DNA of 64,000 bases from Crocodylus rhombifer. Taxonomy: Eukaryota; Chordata; Crocodylia; Crocodylidae. Position numbers and translations under genes: made by a program. Location of the stretch: the NCBI GenBank assembly GCA_038503035.1, contig JAVSML010024017.1, positions 28,894 to 92,893 on the forward strand. The letters are read 5' to 3'. Positions 22,825-34,290 of the stretch are shown piece by piece (position 1 is the first letter of the stretch; every line of letters starts with the position of its first letter). The notes under the pieces were generated by a model. That model ran no database searches. It was not told the DNA's origin and worked only from the letters and a program-made list of their open reading frames with translations.

Positions 22825-23136
22825 CAGGGGTGTCAAACATGGCAGTGGCCCAAATCCAGCCTGCAGAACCACCTTGTCCAGCCTAATGGGCTACCAGAGA
22901 GCCATTGGATATTGGGGCCCTTTGCCACCTCTGACACTGGCAATCAGTGGTGAATTTGGCTCACTACCACTGCTGGCAGACCTCTGCCACAGGACCTCTC
23001 ACTGCCCCCAGATCCTTTGCTGCCATCTCTGCTGCTGCCAGATCCACCACTGATAGCCATGGCAGCCACATGGGGCTGCCGTGGGCCCCAGAGTCCAGAT
23101 TCGGCCCAGGGCTCTGGGTGTGTTTGGACACCTCTC
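22825..23136. mobile_element. hAT MITE with perfect 8-bp target duplication
   Basis: The left end is CAGGGGTGTCAAACATGG and the right end is GTTTGGACACCTCTC, inverted ends of the Charlie-like hAT type. The flanks TTCTAAAC at 22817-22824 and 23137-23144 are identical, the 8-bp target duplication expected for hAT. The interior is GC-rich with GCCCAAATCCAGCCTGCAG-type sequence. No transposase is present. Confidence 0.92.
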
Positions 23137-23144
23137 TTCTAAAC

Positions 23145-25703
23145 TGATTCTTAACAGCCAAACTCTGAGAGAAGCAAAGCACTTGAAGCTCCTCTGGAAG
23201 TCAGTAAAGCACAAAATGGATAATCTAGGGGAGAAATACTCCATATCCTGTATCCTATGAGCCATTTAGTTGTCCCCCCATCATTTAATATTTAATGATT
23301 TAAAAGCATTGGAAAAAGTGAAAATGCAACTAGTTTAGTTCTATCCAGGTATATTGTATGCATTTCTTTGGCTGTATTGGTTACCATGGAAACCAAGGCA
23401 AGATGAAACATGACTAGCTGTCCTCACAGATTGCCTGTCAGGGTAGTAGGTAGAATTTTAGGAGTTCAAACCGGTTCATGCAAGGCAGCAAAAGTGAAGA
23501 TATGCCTGTTACAGCTTCTGTCGCAAATAGGAAGAAAGATACTATGCTGAATTAAGCCATGATGTTTTTTAATACTTAAATTAACCCACTAGTTTGCCAG
23601 ATAAGTGGAAAGTGGGAAATAACTTCCCTCAATAGATTATGGGTATGAAATGCTTTATGAAGCTCTATGTCTTACTAGGGTAGCCATGATATAAATAAAA
23701 GAGATCAAGATCCAGAGGGTTGAAAATGTCAGTATTATGCTCTGAAATTATTTCCTACTGTTATGTTCTTTGGTGTATGGCATATGAAGCTTTACATTTC
23801 TAAGTTAAAAAATAACCAGACTACAGTTAATTCTGATGAAGTGTGTTTTAGATGAGTATGTATCATTTATCAGGAAAAATAAACAGGAGACTATGAATAA
23901 ATTTCTAAAAGGTGATAGATGCTTGAATTGCATAAATTTCATGTTTTATGCTACTGACAACTTAATAATATGCCACTGAAAACTTAAAAATAGCAAAGGG
24001 GGAGTTAATATATTAATTATATATTGGGTTATATATTAATTTTGAATATGCCAGAAGTCCAGCCCCCCTAAATTTATGCATCATTGTATACCCAGATGTA
24101 TTATACGTTATGTATGAGTAAACGTGACTATATACATCCATAAAAAGCAAATACTAGTAATAAATCTGAACTACGAGATTATTTCATATGATCGACACAC
24201 TTATATGAGTGTCGTTTAACTTTAAACGAGTGCCCTGTTTGATTTTATATGGGATTAAAGCCCTTCCCTGTACAGTGAAGGCAGATGCTGGTGCATACTC
24301 GTAATGGATTTGGACAGTAAGGCTTTGTAGAATACTTTGGCTTGGAAAGTCAGTCCATGCCTGGTGATGGCAGTTGTTCAGTTTACTGACAACTTTTTCA
24401 AAATACTTAACTGCAAGTCTGGAATTCTGTCCTGCCTCATGTTTCTGTCTGAGTGAAGAATAACAGAGTATAACAGAATGGTAAAGAAACAGCCTGTAGG
24501 AAATAAGTCATTTCCACTCATGTAAAAGAAAACAGAGTACAGTTTTGCTACAAACAATTAACAGCTCTGCAGTTCAGTTATTTGACTTAATAACCAGTTG
24601 TTCAGAAACTATTGGTTTTCCAAGGTAATGAATGTAGTATTGAAATGTAAACAAAAAGTAAACAGCTGTGTCAGGAAAACAAATAGGAAAACAGCGCATG
24701 ATTAACTATTCTTCTTTTTTAAAAAAAAGGTAAGTAATTTGGTCTTAAAATGAAGTGCTACAGTGAGTGCTCACTCTCCATGTTCAGGATGCTTGAACTA
24801 TTTTAAGCTGGATTGTAAAGTGGGTGAGACATTTGTTTAAATTAGTCCTTCCTGTTTAGTCACAAGTCTTCAGAGAAGTGCATTATGCTGATTTCTATAA
24901 AGATCCCCAACAGGTTTTTTCACGTTCCCACGATAAGTCCGTGCTTTCTATTCTATAAATGCTTTTACAGCAAAATGGTGACACTTCAGTACTTTATTTC
25001 CAGTGCTCTGGCATCTAACTTGTCTGATGCATTTGCTCTGTTTGTAATGGGTTTATTAAACTGATTAGTGTGTTTGGTTTTTTTTAAAAAGTCCTTCCAA
25101 CCAAACTAGTATCCTGAAATGTTCAGGTGATTAAAGCATAGATTAATGATGTGAAGCTGGGATATATTTACTTAGCATTTTTTTTCCTCAATCACATTGA
25201 TAGGTATCACACTTTTTTGTTCAAAAATAGGAGATGGAGATTATTTCTCAGTATTGATACTATTAGATGATACTCTAGAGACAGGTAGCAGCAAGGCACA
25301 AGGTGACCCTGATTGGCTGATCCAGACTGCTCAGTCAGCCTGTGTGCAGCACAGTGTAGGTTTGTGAAGGGGCTTCTTGTGTTCCCTGCTCATCTGGAGC
25401 ACCAAAGGGACATTCTTGGAGGGCAAAGCACCCTGAGATGGTGGAGGACTGTGCTATGGCTTTTCTATCAGAAAGGTAAGTTGTACAGACATTCACTTTC
25501 CCAGGGGAGAGTTATTTAAACCTGGAGGCTCCCATGTTGTTTTTTTTCCTGGAGTGGCCATTTTTGCTGTGGGAGAAAATCCTGAACACTTGTGCACTCA
25601 TGATTTCTCATGAGAGAGCAGTAGCTCTCCCAAGAGAAACTGAACGCCTGTATATGACCCTTGTCTCTTACAGTGGGAAAACAAAGTACTGCTGAAACAC
25701 AAA
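23145..25703. other. SHQ1 intron, AT-rich; palindromes near 24.2 kb
   Basis: Unclassified sequence apart from two overlapping short hairpins at 24193-24229. Positions 24540-24710 are unique-looking, AT-rich, with AACAGCTGTG and other E-box-like sites. Confidence 0.45.
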
Positions 25704-26955
25704 GTTCATAGTTGGTGGGGTTGGAAGGGACCTGAGCAGATCATCGATCCGACCCCCTGCCATGGCAGGAAAGAGTACTGGGGTCAAACAACCCCAGCAA
25801 GATGTTCGTCCAGCCTCCTCTTAAAGACCCCCAGGGTAGGAGCCAGCACCACTTCTCTTGGAAGTTGGTTCGGGATCCTAGCTGCCCAGACAGTGGAGTA
25901 GCACCTCCTGATGTCTAGCGTGAATCTACCCTCTGCCAGCTTGTGACCACTACTTGTAGTCACTGCTGGTAGTGCTCGGGGGAACAGGGACTCCCCCAGT
26001 GCCTGCTGGTCCCCTCTGACTAGTTTGTAACAGGCCACTAGATCCCCCCTCAGCCTTCTCTTGTGGAGGCTGAGCAGGTTCAGGTCCTGTAGCCTCTCCT
26101 CATAGGGCCTGCCCTGCTGCCCCCTGACCATGCGGGTGGCCTCCTCTGGACCCTCTCCATGCTGTCCACATCCCTCCTGAAACGCGGCACCCAGAACTGG
26201 ATGCAGTACTCCAGCTGCGGCCTGACCAGTGCCGCATAGAGGGGGAGGATCACCTCCTTGGACCTGCTCAAGATGCATCTGTGGATGCACGATAAGATGC
26301 GGTTGGCCTTCCTGACCGTGCCCCACACTGTCGGCCCATGTTCGTTTTGGCATCAGTAATGACTCCAAGATCTTTTTCTGCCTCTGCCCTGACGAGAAGG
26401 GAGTTCCCCAGCCTGTAGGTATGGTGCTGGTTCTTCCCCCCAGGTGCAGCACCTTGCACTTCTTGGTGTTGAATCCCATCCTGTTCTCATCTGCCCACCC
26501 CTGTAACCTGTCTAGGTCCGACTGGAGCCTATTTCTCCCTTGTAGCGTGCCCACATCCCCCCTTATCTTAGTGTCGTCTGCGAATTTGAAGAGAGAGCTT
26601 TTTACCCCCTCGTCCAAGTCGCTGATGAAGATGTTGAACAGTGGGGGCCCAGTGACCGAGCCCTGGGGGATCCCACTGCCCGCGTCCTTCCAGGTCGAAT
26701 AATTCCTACTACCACTCTCTGGGTGCGGCCCTCCAGCCGGTTAGTGACTCATTTGACTGTGTAGGTGTCAATACCACAGTCCCTAGTTTTTTAACAAGAA
26801 TGGGGTGAGAGACAGTGTCAAAGGCCTTCCTAAAGTCCAGGAAGATGATGTCCACTGCTACCCCTGTGTCTAAGGATTTTGTGACCTGGTCGTAGAAGTC
26901 CACCAGGTTGGTCTGACAGGACCTGCCTCTAATGAACCTGTGTTAGTTGCCCCTA
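25704..26955 (-). mobile_element. CR1 LINE, about 1.25 kb, antisense, 3'-complete
   Basis: On the minus strand it runs from [16 protein letters not shown] at about 26940 through motif A ([12 protein letters not shown]), then motif C, which keeps the intact FADDTKIRG near 26590. It continues to ALVRPQLEYCIQFWVPRF and finishes with the CCATGGCAGGGGGTC-type 3' end and TTCATAG. Frameshifts split it into at least four blocks. It is of the same subfamily as the fragment at 2975-3075. Confidence 0.94.
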
Positions 26956-27296
26956 AGCATAAAGTATTGGTGGCGTCTTTTATAGTCCTGTAGTATTCAG
27001 TCTCACACTATCCTTAAATTTCTTTTAGAGGGAAACAAATTTTAGTTTTTATTTTTTTTATATGCGGACTCTGCTTCTTGCAATATGTGAAAACTATAGA
27101 AAAGTCTTTGGAAAAAGAGCTTTATTTACTCGATCTGATGTTATAATAGAAAAAATAGAGAAAAAGAAAACTCTTCAATAAGGCATGTGGTTTCAATTTG
27201 CTTTATAAAAGTTTTATTTTCAATGCAGGAGCCAGTTAATTCTGTGACTAAGTTTCAGGGGTGGGGTTTCTCTTACATCCAATGATTAATGTAGAC

Positions 27297-27732
27297 CAGG
27301 GGCAAATTATACCCTCCTTGCACAGATATGTTGGTGGGGAAGGAGTGGGGAAGTGTTTTTGGGGTTTTTTTAAACTCCATTTCAAAATTAAGGGATTTCT
27401 GCTTCAGGTTGAATGATGCACCTCTGGTGCCAAGGCAGTGGCTTGTCTATGTGGCTGCCAGAACTGCTGCACTGGCACGGCTGTGGAACGCAGGGAGTGA
27501 ATGTTTCCACTGTTCACCCCCACTTTGCCCTGCCACCAATGTGAGTTGTCTTCAGCAACCAAAAGCTCCAAATTTGACAGGAAGCAGTGGGGTGCAGGAT
27601 GAGTGCTGGCGGCATTCATCCCTGGGGTCCGGAACTGCGCCACCACAGCTGATCCAGCAGCTTCACTGACAAGCCACTGTAAGAGCCTCACCGGCTGCAT
27701 GGGCCCCACAGGCCATCATTTGGATAGCCCTG
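27297..27732. mobile_element. Probable hAT-like non-autonomous element
   Basis: The left end CAGGGGCAAATTATACCC and the right end GGCCATCATTTGGATAGCCC + TG are imperfect inverted repeats of the CAGGGnTnnCCAA type. The interior is GC-rich. No convincing target duplication is visible, so the borders are tentative. Confidence 0.5.
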
Positions 27733-30652
27733 TCTAAAGTTATTAGCAGACATAAAAAATATTTGTTCTTTATTTCTTGTGTTGTATATAGTGAAACTTA
27801 ATAAATACTACTTATGAAATCAGTTATCTGTTTTGTTACTGATTCAAGCTTTTAAATATATTTATGTCCGTAAATATACCCAAATCATTTTTAAACAGTC
27901 AACAACATTCTGATCCAAAATAGCTGCATATTAATTTTTTGTATAATGTAATACTTAACTTCACAAGTAAACTAGATCTTTAGCAGCCAGTGTTTTTATC
28001 ACTTAGTATAGCAAACTTAAGTTATCTTAATGTTAGGCTAGTTGTCTTCATAGTTTGACCTAGTGTTTCCCAGGGGTACCTAGTAGTGTGAAATGCTCAC
28101 CTCCCATTGACTTTTCAGACAGTCTCAGGGAATGTGAAGTGGATCAGACATGGCAAGTTGTTTTTATGCGATGCTTTATATTTTCAGTAAACTTCTACAA
28201 ATGCACCACCATTTTTTGTGAGCTCACTATTTTGAGAGGGAATGGAAGCAAGCCACTTAACTGGAGATTACAGGACACAAAGTTACAATGGACCTCTTGC
28301 CTTGTTGCTGTTTGTGTGATCTGGATTGTATCATTCTTTGATGGGGATAAGGATGCTTCAGTTGAAAACCAGACTGTAAAGTGTGCAGTCACTTCTGACA
28401 AAACATTCTTCATGAGAATGGCTAAATACTATACTGTGAACTTCGCTGGCTGCCTTTTATCCAACCCATGTTTCAGGTTCAGACAGTAAACACAAACTCT
28501 CAAGTGTTACTTGACTGATCTATTTATAGGACCCGTTGCTCTTGCTCCCAGGTGTGGCTTATGTGGGTGGAATTTACAGGTGTGGCTGAAATGATTTGTT
28601 CTGACTTATCATGAGAAGGACAAGAGGAGAGAGTGTTTTCCACCGAGGATCAGTAATTCTGGGCTCGCTTCTTCTCTAGCTACATATAACAGTGAATTTA
28701 CAGCATCCATTCTCAGAGTGTACAACTTTTCTTCTTTCCTTTTGGCTCTACTCCATTCACCAGCTTTAGGGGTTGTTATAGAAATATTGCTGATATTTGT
28801 TTTAACTTTTTAGCTATCTTTGTAGGGTGGCTTAAGCCCGCTGGGTAGGGATGCCCTCAGATGATATATTGTTGTGTATTACTTGTACCCCTGCAGAGTT
28901 CAGAAACCCGCTCAAGGCGCTTATGCTCTAGGGACAGAACGTGCTTCTCATCTTTGCTCAACAACCCCTTCTAGGATGACTGAAAGACCTTAATTAATGG
29001 GCTCTGGAGGGAGTTGATTGCCCCTGGAGGTTGCTGCAATGTTTGGCCTTAAGTAGGGCTATGGGGTTGGGCTCTCCTAAGGCCTCTTTTGTCTCCTAAA
29101 AATAAATCAGGCATTATAGATCTGCAAAAAAGAAGCAGGGGCTGTAGGACAGAACAGCTGTTAAAAATAAGTGCCGTTGAAGTGATGGACAGAAAAATAA
29201 TACATACGTTAAAAAATCCTTTAATTTTATTGCAGTTGTTGTGGAACTGAGAGTAAAATATTGAGTGGGAGGGTAAAGGGTGGAAGAAAGAAGAGAGACC
29301 CAAAAATGAAGAGACATGTTAAAGTATGATATTATCATAGAGTTTGCTAGCAATCAAGAAATTCCAAAATGAAATCTTCTCTCGACCCCAGTCAATAGAA
29401 AATTTTTGTTGACTCTTATCTCCAAGCAACACGGACAAATGAAATTTAAATCCCTATTGATTCCTGGTTTAAATCAATCCCATGGGTAGAATCCTGGCCT
29501 CGTTGAAATCAATGGCAAAACTCCTGCAGGTTTTGGTTAGGTCAGGGTCTGCCCTCTCCCTCCCTTCTCCCCCATTGTTTTTTAACATGCCTTGGCCTCT
29601 GTAACTCTGAAGTGCACCATACTGTTTGTGCACTTCACTCCTCCTTCACCATGTAAAAAGATATGTGACTTTGCTGAAGGGCAGCATGATGAAAGTGAAA
29701 TCAGTGATAATGTCCAGCCTGCCTAAACAAAACAGACTGGGACTGTAACAGAATAGCAGCAAGATTATGTTCCTTTCTTTTTACCTTGAGTGTGCTGGAT
29801 GGGCCCAGACTTTGTGAAATTAAATAAGTTATAAATTAAATATGAAATGAAAATGTCTCTTTCCAGCCAGAACATAAGGGAAAAAGGCAGTACTAGGCAG
29901 TCATTAAACTAATGTGCTGTTATCTGTAGTATCTGCGCCAAAGCAGTCAAAAGGTACCCAAGCCTCCATGAATATGAATGAAGAAAATGCGGGGGAGAGC
30001 TGGAGTGGTAGCCTAGTGTAAAGAGTGGTTTTTATTTTCCTTTATTTGTCCACTAGACATTTAAAACCTGTTTTATACATTTTCAGTTGTCTTTCAGTCC
30101 TGTTGCATAAATGAAATGTTTTCAAGCCCATGCTAGGATATAAAACAGTATCACATTTTAAATACACAAGGGGACCCAAAATATTACAGTTATATTAGGT
30201 GTGTACTGGTATCACTGAAATGCAGCTATTTCTGCAGAATAGGTTGGAAATCAGCCAATGCTTAGGTTGCTACTCAGCCAAGGGTTGGTGGAAAAGACGC
30301 TTTGCAGACACGCTAGAGTAAATGCCTGCTTTTTAAGAAAAAACACTATGGGATCTTTAAGGTTCATGTCAATCAGGCAGGACTTCAGCTTAGCTAAAAT
30401 TGTTCTTGCCAAAAACAGAGGGTTCTTGAGCCAAATTGTTAATAGAGACAGAGGAGAGAGAAATTTGTAGGGACTCACGTAACCTACCAGTACTTAACAG
30501 CAGTGGATGATGCAAATTGTTGAGCCTAAAAAATAGACAACAAAACCCAATCAAACAGCTGAACAAAGTTTTCATTTACACTGTCCTAATTTCATTTAAA
30601 TGTGTCTGCTGCATTAGGTGGAATAGTTCAGCTTGATTGGTTTTATCTAGAC
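27733..30652. other. SHQ1 intron, mostly unclassified
   Basis: Contains an unexplained 133-codon open frame at 28088-28489 and one copy of a short repeat family at 29488-29530 (CCTGGCCTCGTTGAAATCAA). No match to the missing SHQ1 exon. Confidence 0.45.
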
Positions 30653-30885
30653 CAGTGGTACTCTACCTTTCTGGACTTGAGTGGAACCCAATTTCAAAAA
30701 CTATTTAATATGTTGCAGTGCATACTTCTTTGCAGAGGGGCTAGTCAGTGGGGGTGATGGATTAGAGGGTAGGGACAAGCCTGAGCTTGTACTTACCTGC
30801 TTATCTTGTCATACCTCACTTATCTCCTCACGCTTTGGGGCACCCTTCAAAGTTATCTAGTGGCACCAGTGGTTGAGAATCACTT
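30653..30885. mobile_element. MER5/Charlie-like hAT MITE
   Basis: The left end CAGTGGTACTCTACC and the right end GGTTGAGAATCACTT are the inverted CAGTGGTTCTCAACC termini of Charlie/MER5-type hAT elements. The flanks ATCTAGAC (30645-30652) and ATATGGAC (30886-30893) agree at 6 of 8 positions, consistent with an old 8-bp duplication. Confidence 0.8.
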
Positions 30886-30949
30886 ATATGGACAAATAGT
30901 GAGGATAATAAAGTTTGAAACTATGATGTGTGATTTTTAATATTTCTTA

Positions 30950-31081
30950 GGCCAGTGCAAAGCAACTAGTATTTGCTTCGGATTCGACCGGTTCGGGGGA
31001 CAGTGATTCAATTCGGTGATTGGAATCACCATCCCGAATCGATTTGGCCGAATCTCCGAATCAGCCAGGTCCATCCCCCCC
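30950..31081. repeat. Repeat with GATTCGG/CCGAATC palindromic units, cut by the gap
   Basis: Contains CTTCGGATTCGACCGGTTCG, CCGAATCGATTTGGCCGAAT and CTCCGAATCAGCCAGG. Repeated GAATCGG units in both orientations suggest a terminal-inverted-repeat element whose end lies in the N gap. I believe such units are common in crocodilian DNA, but I cannot name the family. Confidence 0.5.
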
Positions 31082-31091
31082 NNNNNNNNNN
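31082..31091. other. Assembly gap of 10 N
   Basis: Ten undetermined bases, directly after a run of C and inside repeat-like DNA. The true gap length is unknown. It lies in the SHQ1 intron that should contain the missing penultimate coding exon. Confidence 0.97.
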
Positions 31092-31219
31092 AAAAAGTAG
31101 GCTTTAGAGAAGCATTTAAAATCAGGGGAAGAGCAGAGTGGTTTGGGGGATGGTTGTAGATGACAGTGGTCATTTAGGGGCATAGAGGTTGGAAAGGGTT
31201 GAGGGAAGTGGATTTGGAA

Positions 31220-31456
31220 TGAGTGCATCTACATGTACATTAACGTGCCATAATTACGATGCATTAAGATTAGGACCTGTAATAACAGGTACTCATTTTA
31301 ACGCGCTGTAATTGGTGCTACTGTACGTTAGCTCAGATAAACACTTTTTACATGATGTTAATGCACATTAGACTGCGCATGGTTTTTGCTAGCTGAGCTA
31401 ATGCACAGTGGAATTGGTCTTCTGCTCCTTAAGCATCTTGTGTAGATGGGCCCACT
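31220..31456. mobile_element. Non-autonomous DNA element with GCATCTACAnnTnCA ends
   Basis: The left part, GTGCATCTACATGTACATTA, and the right part, GCATCTTGTGTAGATGGGCC, are inverted relative to each other. The interior has many TTAATGCAC and GTTAGCTCAG motifs in both orientations. A small MITE, superfamily not settled. Confidence 0.6.
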
Positions 31457-31780
31457 GGGGGAGATCCTCATGGAAGAGTTACTCATTGTAGAAATCTGGT
31501 AGCTTTCTGATAAGCATGAAAATTGTGTCCTGAATTCATTTTGATTTTGGTCTGTTGTGTTCATTTTGCAAATTTCCAGTTCTCTAAACATCTTTCCTTT
31601 GTTGTCAATTTAATACATGTATTGTCTGCATAACATATCTCATGTAGTTAAATAAAAACAAACTCAGAACCAGGTTTCCTAAGTTTGGTAATATTTGTAT
31701 CACAGAGGTGCTCACTTACTTAGGAGGTATGTTGATGTACCATCATTTCTGTCTATTAAAATAAAAATGTAGTAGGGGAT

Positions 31781-31793
31781 GGGGGGGGGGGGG
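31781..31793. repeat. Poly(G) run
   Basis: Thirteen consecutive G in the SHQ1 intron, preceded by GTAGGGGAT. Confidence 0.9.
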
Positions 31794-32420
31794 CTCAAAA
31801 TGTAACTAATAAAAGTTGTTAAGATAATTCAGAAAGTGTCCCAAGGTAACAAAGGAGAATTAATTGGAGGGAGGGAAATAAAAGCTTAGAATAGTAAAAA
31901 GTACCCCAGTCAAAGAAGCTGATCAACTATATTGCAAATGTATTGAATTTAGAGGACACCTTGAAAAGATTTTCTGTGTCTAAGGAACTACATTGGGGCA
32001 CGGTAAACCATTGCGCCTTTGCTCCTCCTGGACTCATGCCTAACCAAGCTGCCCTTTGGTTCAGGTGTTGCTGCTGTAGTTCAACACTGAAGAGAGGAAC
32101 TAGGTGGTTTCATCATTTTAAGCACAGTTGATTCCCATTTCAGTGCCTTGCTAAAACTTTTAGAGAATAAAGTACCTTCTTCTGGAACAAAGCCACTGAG
32201 TTTGCTGAGGTAAACTGATATAATTAGCTACTTGTATAAACCTTTGTGGCAGTGAAGCAGCCTAAAATACCAGGGATGTGCTTTTTTTATAGCAGCCTGA
32301 AAAAGAAAACTGTTTACAAAACAAATAAATAGTACACATGGTTAACTCCATGGCAGTTGTTAGCAAATAATAGATATTTTGTTTCTATATTTTAACAGTA
32401 CATTTTGTTCTTTCTTTAAG
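31794..32420. other. SHQ1 intron before the last coding exon
   Basis: Unclassified DNA ending in the T-rich acceptor tract of the 32421 exon. No upstream exon candidate found. Confidence 0.5.
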
Positions 32421-33072
32421 GTCCAAAAAGTTGGCAGCACTTGGTAAATCTTTGGAGCAAGCCAAAATTACTAAAGCTCACCTAGGCTTTGAGCTAGAAG
32501 AGCTGGAAACAGCAGCAGTTCTAGTACAGGAGGAAGAAAGTGAGTTAAAAGCTGCTGGTGCAGTTTCCAAGCAACAGCTGCCTTCCTCTGAGTTAGAGAC
32601 AAGTGACTCCGAAGAATCAAGCAGCACTTCATCATCTGAGACAGAAGGCTCTGATTCAGATGAACAAGAGTCCTCAACCAGTGAAGATGGGAAAATACAT
32701 TCTTCACAAGGCACACTCCAAGAGAAGAGGACAGCCCCACTTATTGACTGTAATGGATTACGGCAAGAGACACACACTTTGACGCTAGATCTTAGTAATG
32801 AAAAATCAAAGGCTCCTTTACAATCTACATCTGTTCCTGGAAAACTGATAGAGGAATTAGGAAAGCAAATGCAGACTGCAATTAAGCTTTCAGAACAGCC
32901 TGAAGGATTGGCTGCTACCAGCTACACTGCTTTGCAGGAGAAAGGAGAAAATTGTGCAGCTGAACCCAAGATACTATCACAAGATCCTGCTGGAAAGGTA
33001 AATACATTGGATGTCTCTTCATGTAGAAACCCACTTCTTTTTCTAGACTGCACAAATGAAGATAAAGACTAA
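32421..33072 (+). CDS. SHQ1: SHQ1 last coding exon: end of helical domain and acidic serine-rich tail
   Basis: This is the terminal coding exon, about 217 codons. The acceptor AG is at 32419-32420 after TTCTTTCTTTA, and the first base G completes a codon begun upstream (phase 2). It opens SKKLAALGKSLEQAK and continues LGFELEELETAAVLVQEEE, the helical end of the SHQ1 domain. A low-complexity tail follows, rich in S, D and E (for example SDSEESSSTSSSETEGSDSD), with many possible CK2 sites. A later short motif, KLIEELGKQMQTAI, is also seen in mammalian SHQ1 and is the only conserved part of the tail. The stop TAA at 33070-33072 falls inside TAAATAAA. The lengths agree with the mammalian C-terminus. 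A donor-like GGAAAG/GTAAAT at 32998 could allow alternative splicing but is not needed, since the frame stays open to the stop. Confidence 0.94.
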
Positions 33073-33611
33073 ATAAATCTTGACCCTTTGGATGATAACT
33101 CAGTGCTATAATGAGATGCTCTTCCAGCTAACATGTGGTACAAGGAGCTGATGTTTTTCCTTTCTCATTTCTATTGACTGTTTTTAAACACAAGGATGCT
33201 TTGAAGGGAATCAGCAAGGCTGTTATCAAAACCATCATCGTTAGATTTATTTTTACATCAGTGATTCATCAGAAAGTAAAACGTTGATCCGTGAATGTGA
33301 GAACCATAACTTCAGTAAATACTTTTAGGAGCAGTTTTCAGAAAGGATAGTACTGGAATGAAGGCATAGTCCAATATAACCGAGTACAGTTACAGCTTCT
33401 TTAGGTGGGTGATATCTGTTTAGTAAATAACCTGCTATATGTATATGCATTTTTTATTATATTTTACAGCACTCTTTGATTTAAAGTATTTTATGGATAA
33501 TTTCCTCACTTAAGAGTTTAATAAATCTAAATAATGCTGTCAGGTTTTATTTTGAAATCTAAATAATGTTCATGAAGTTTAACAAATAAATGATGTTTTT
33601 GTATGTTCCAG
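33073..33611 (+). other. SHQ1: SHQ1 3' untranslated region (inferred extent)
   Basis: AT-rich DNA after the stop codon, with no transposon I recognise, ending at a cluster of AATAAA hexamers (33520-33525 and 33585-33590) and a GT/T-rich stretch at 33591-33612. A MIR SINE begins about 220 bp further on, which fits the transcript ending before it. The end is inferred from signals, not from transcripts. Confidence 0.7.
33585..33590 (+). promoter_or_regulatory. Likely main SHQ1 poly(A) signal, AATAAA
   Basis: Canonical AATAAA followed within 25 bases by a T/GT-rich stretch (GATGTTTTTGTATG), the usual downstream element. A second AATAAA at 33520 has a weaker downstream context. A third hexamer overlaps the stop codon at 33072-33077 and is probably incidental. 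Confidence 0.65.
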
Positions 33612-33827
33612 TGTTATCTTTTGGACTTATATTTCCACAGTGCTTGTATAAATAACACACTTCAGCACTTTCAGCAGTTACATTTATTCTTCTGAGCCAT
33701 TTGTATTTTGTAAATGTGTTTCCATGCATGTATGTTATCAACAGCTGCTGTCACTTTAGAATAATGAAAGGCTGAATCATTTTATAGAAGTATTTCAGCT
33801 ATGCTGTTAGCAACACTAACAGGCGAA

Positions 33828-33965
33828 ACAGTATGATATAGTGATCTGAGCACAGGACTGGGAGCCAGGATTTCATGACTGTTAGCCTGAGCTCTGCTAC
33901 TGATTTGCTTTGCATCCATGGGCAAGAGACATAGAGCATCTCAGTACCCTCCAATTTATGCCCAG
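33828..33965 (+). mobile_element. MIR SINE
   Basis: ACAGTATGATATAGTGATCT, GAGCACAGGACTGGGAGCCA and GCTCTGCTACTGATTTGC, then CCATGGGCAAGAGACATAG, correspond in order to the MIR head and core. It sits about 220 bp past the inferred SHQ1 poly(A) signal. Confidence 0.88.
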
Positions 33966-34290
33966 AAATGCCACCGTGAAGCACTCACCATTCAATTGCT
34001 CCGGTTCTGCACGTGCCAGATTCCAGATGTAAGGCAGTATAACTGCTGGAGAGTGGCCCTGCTGCTGTGCCAGCAAACACTGCTGGGACCAGAACCCAGG
34101 AGTGGTATCGGGGTGCGCATAGGGCTGCCCTCAGGTGGCTGTGGTGCTTCGTTTGTGGGCAGGGCATTTTTCATAGTAGGACTGTGGGTACAGCATGGTG
34201 TGGACATGACCTTAATGCCCCTCTACCTTCTCTTCTATGCCAGTAAAGTCTGAATGATGCTTCCTATCACTTGAAAATGTGTGAGACCTA

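Noticed and set aside
28545..28590. Two AGGTGTGGC motifs as T-box sites
   Set aside because: Two short motifs 30 bp apart are expected by chance in 64 kb; nothing else supports an enhancer.
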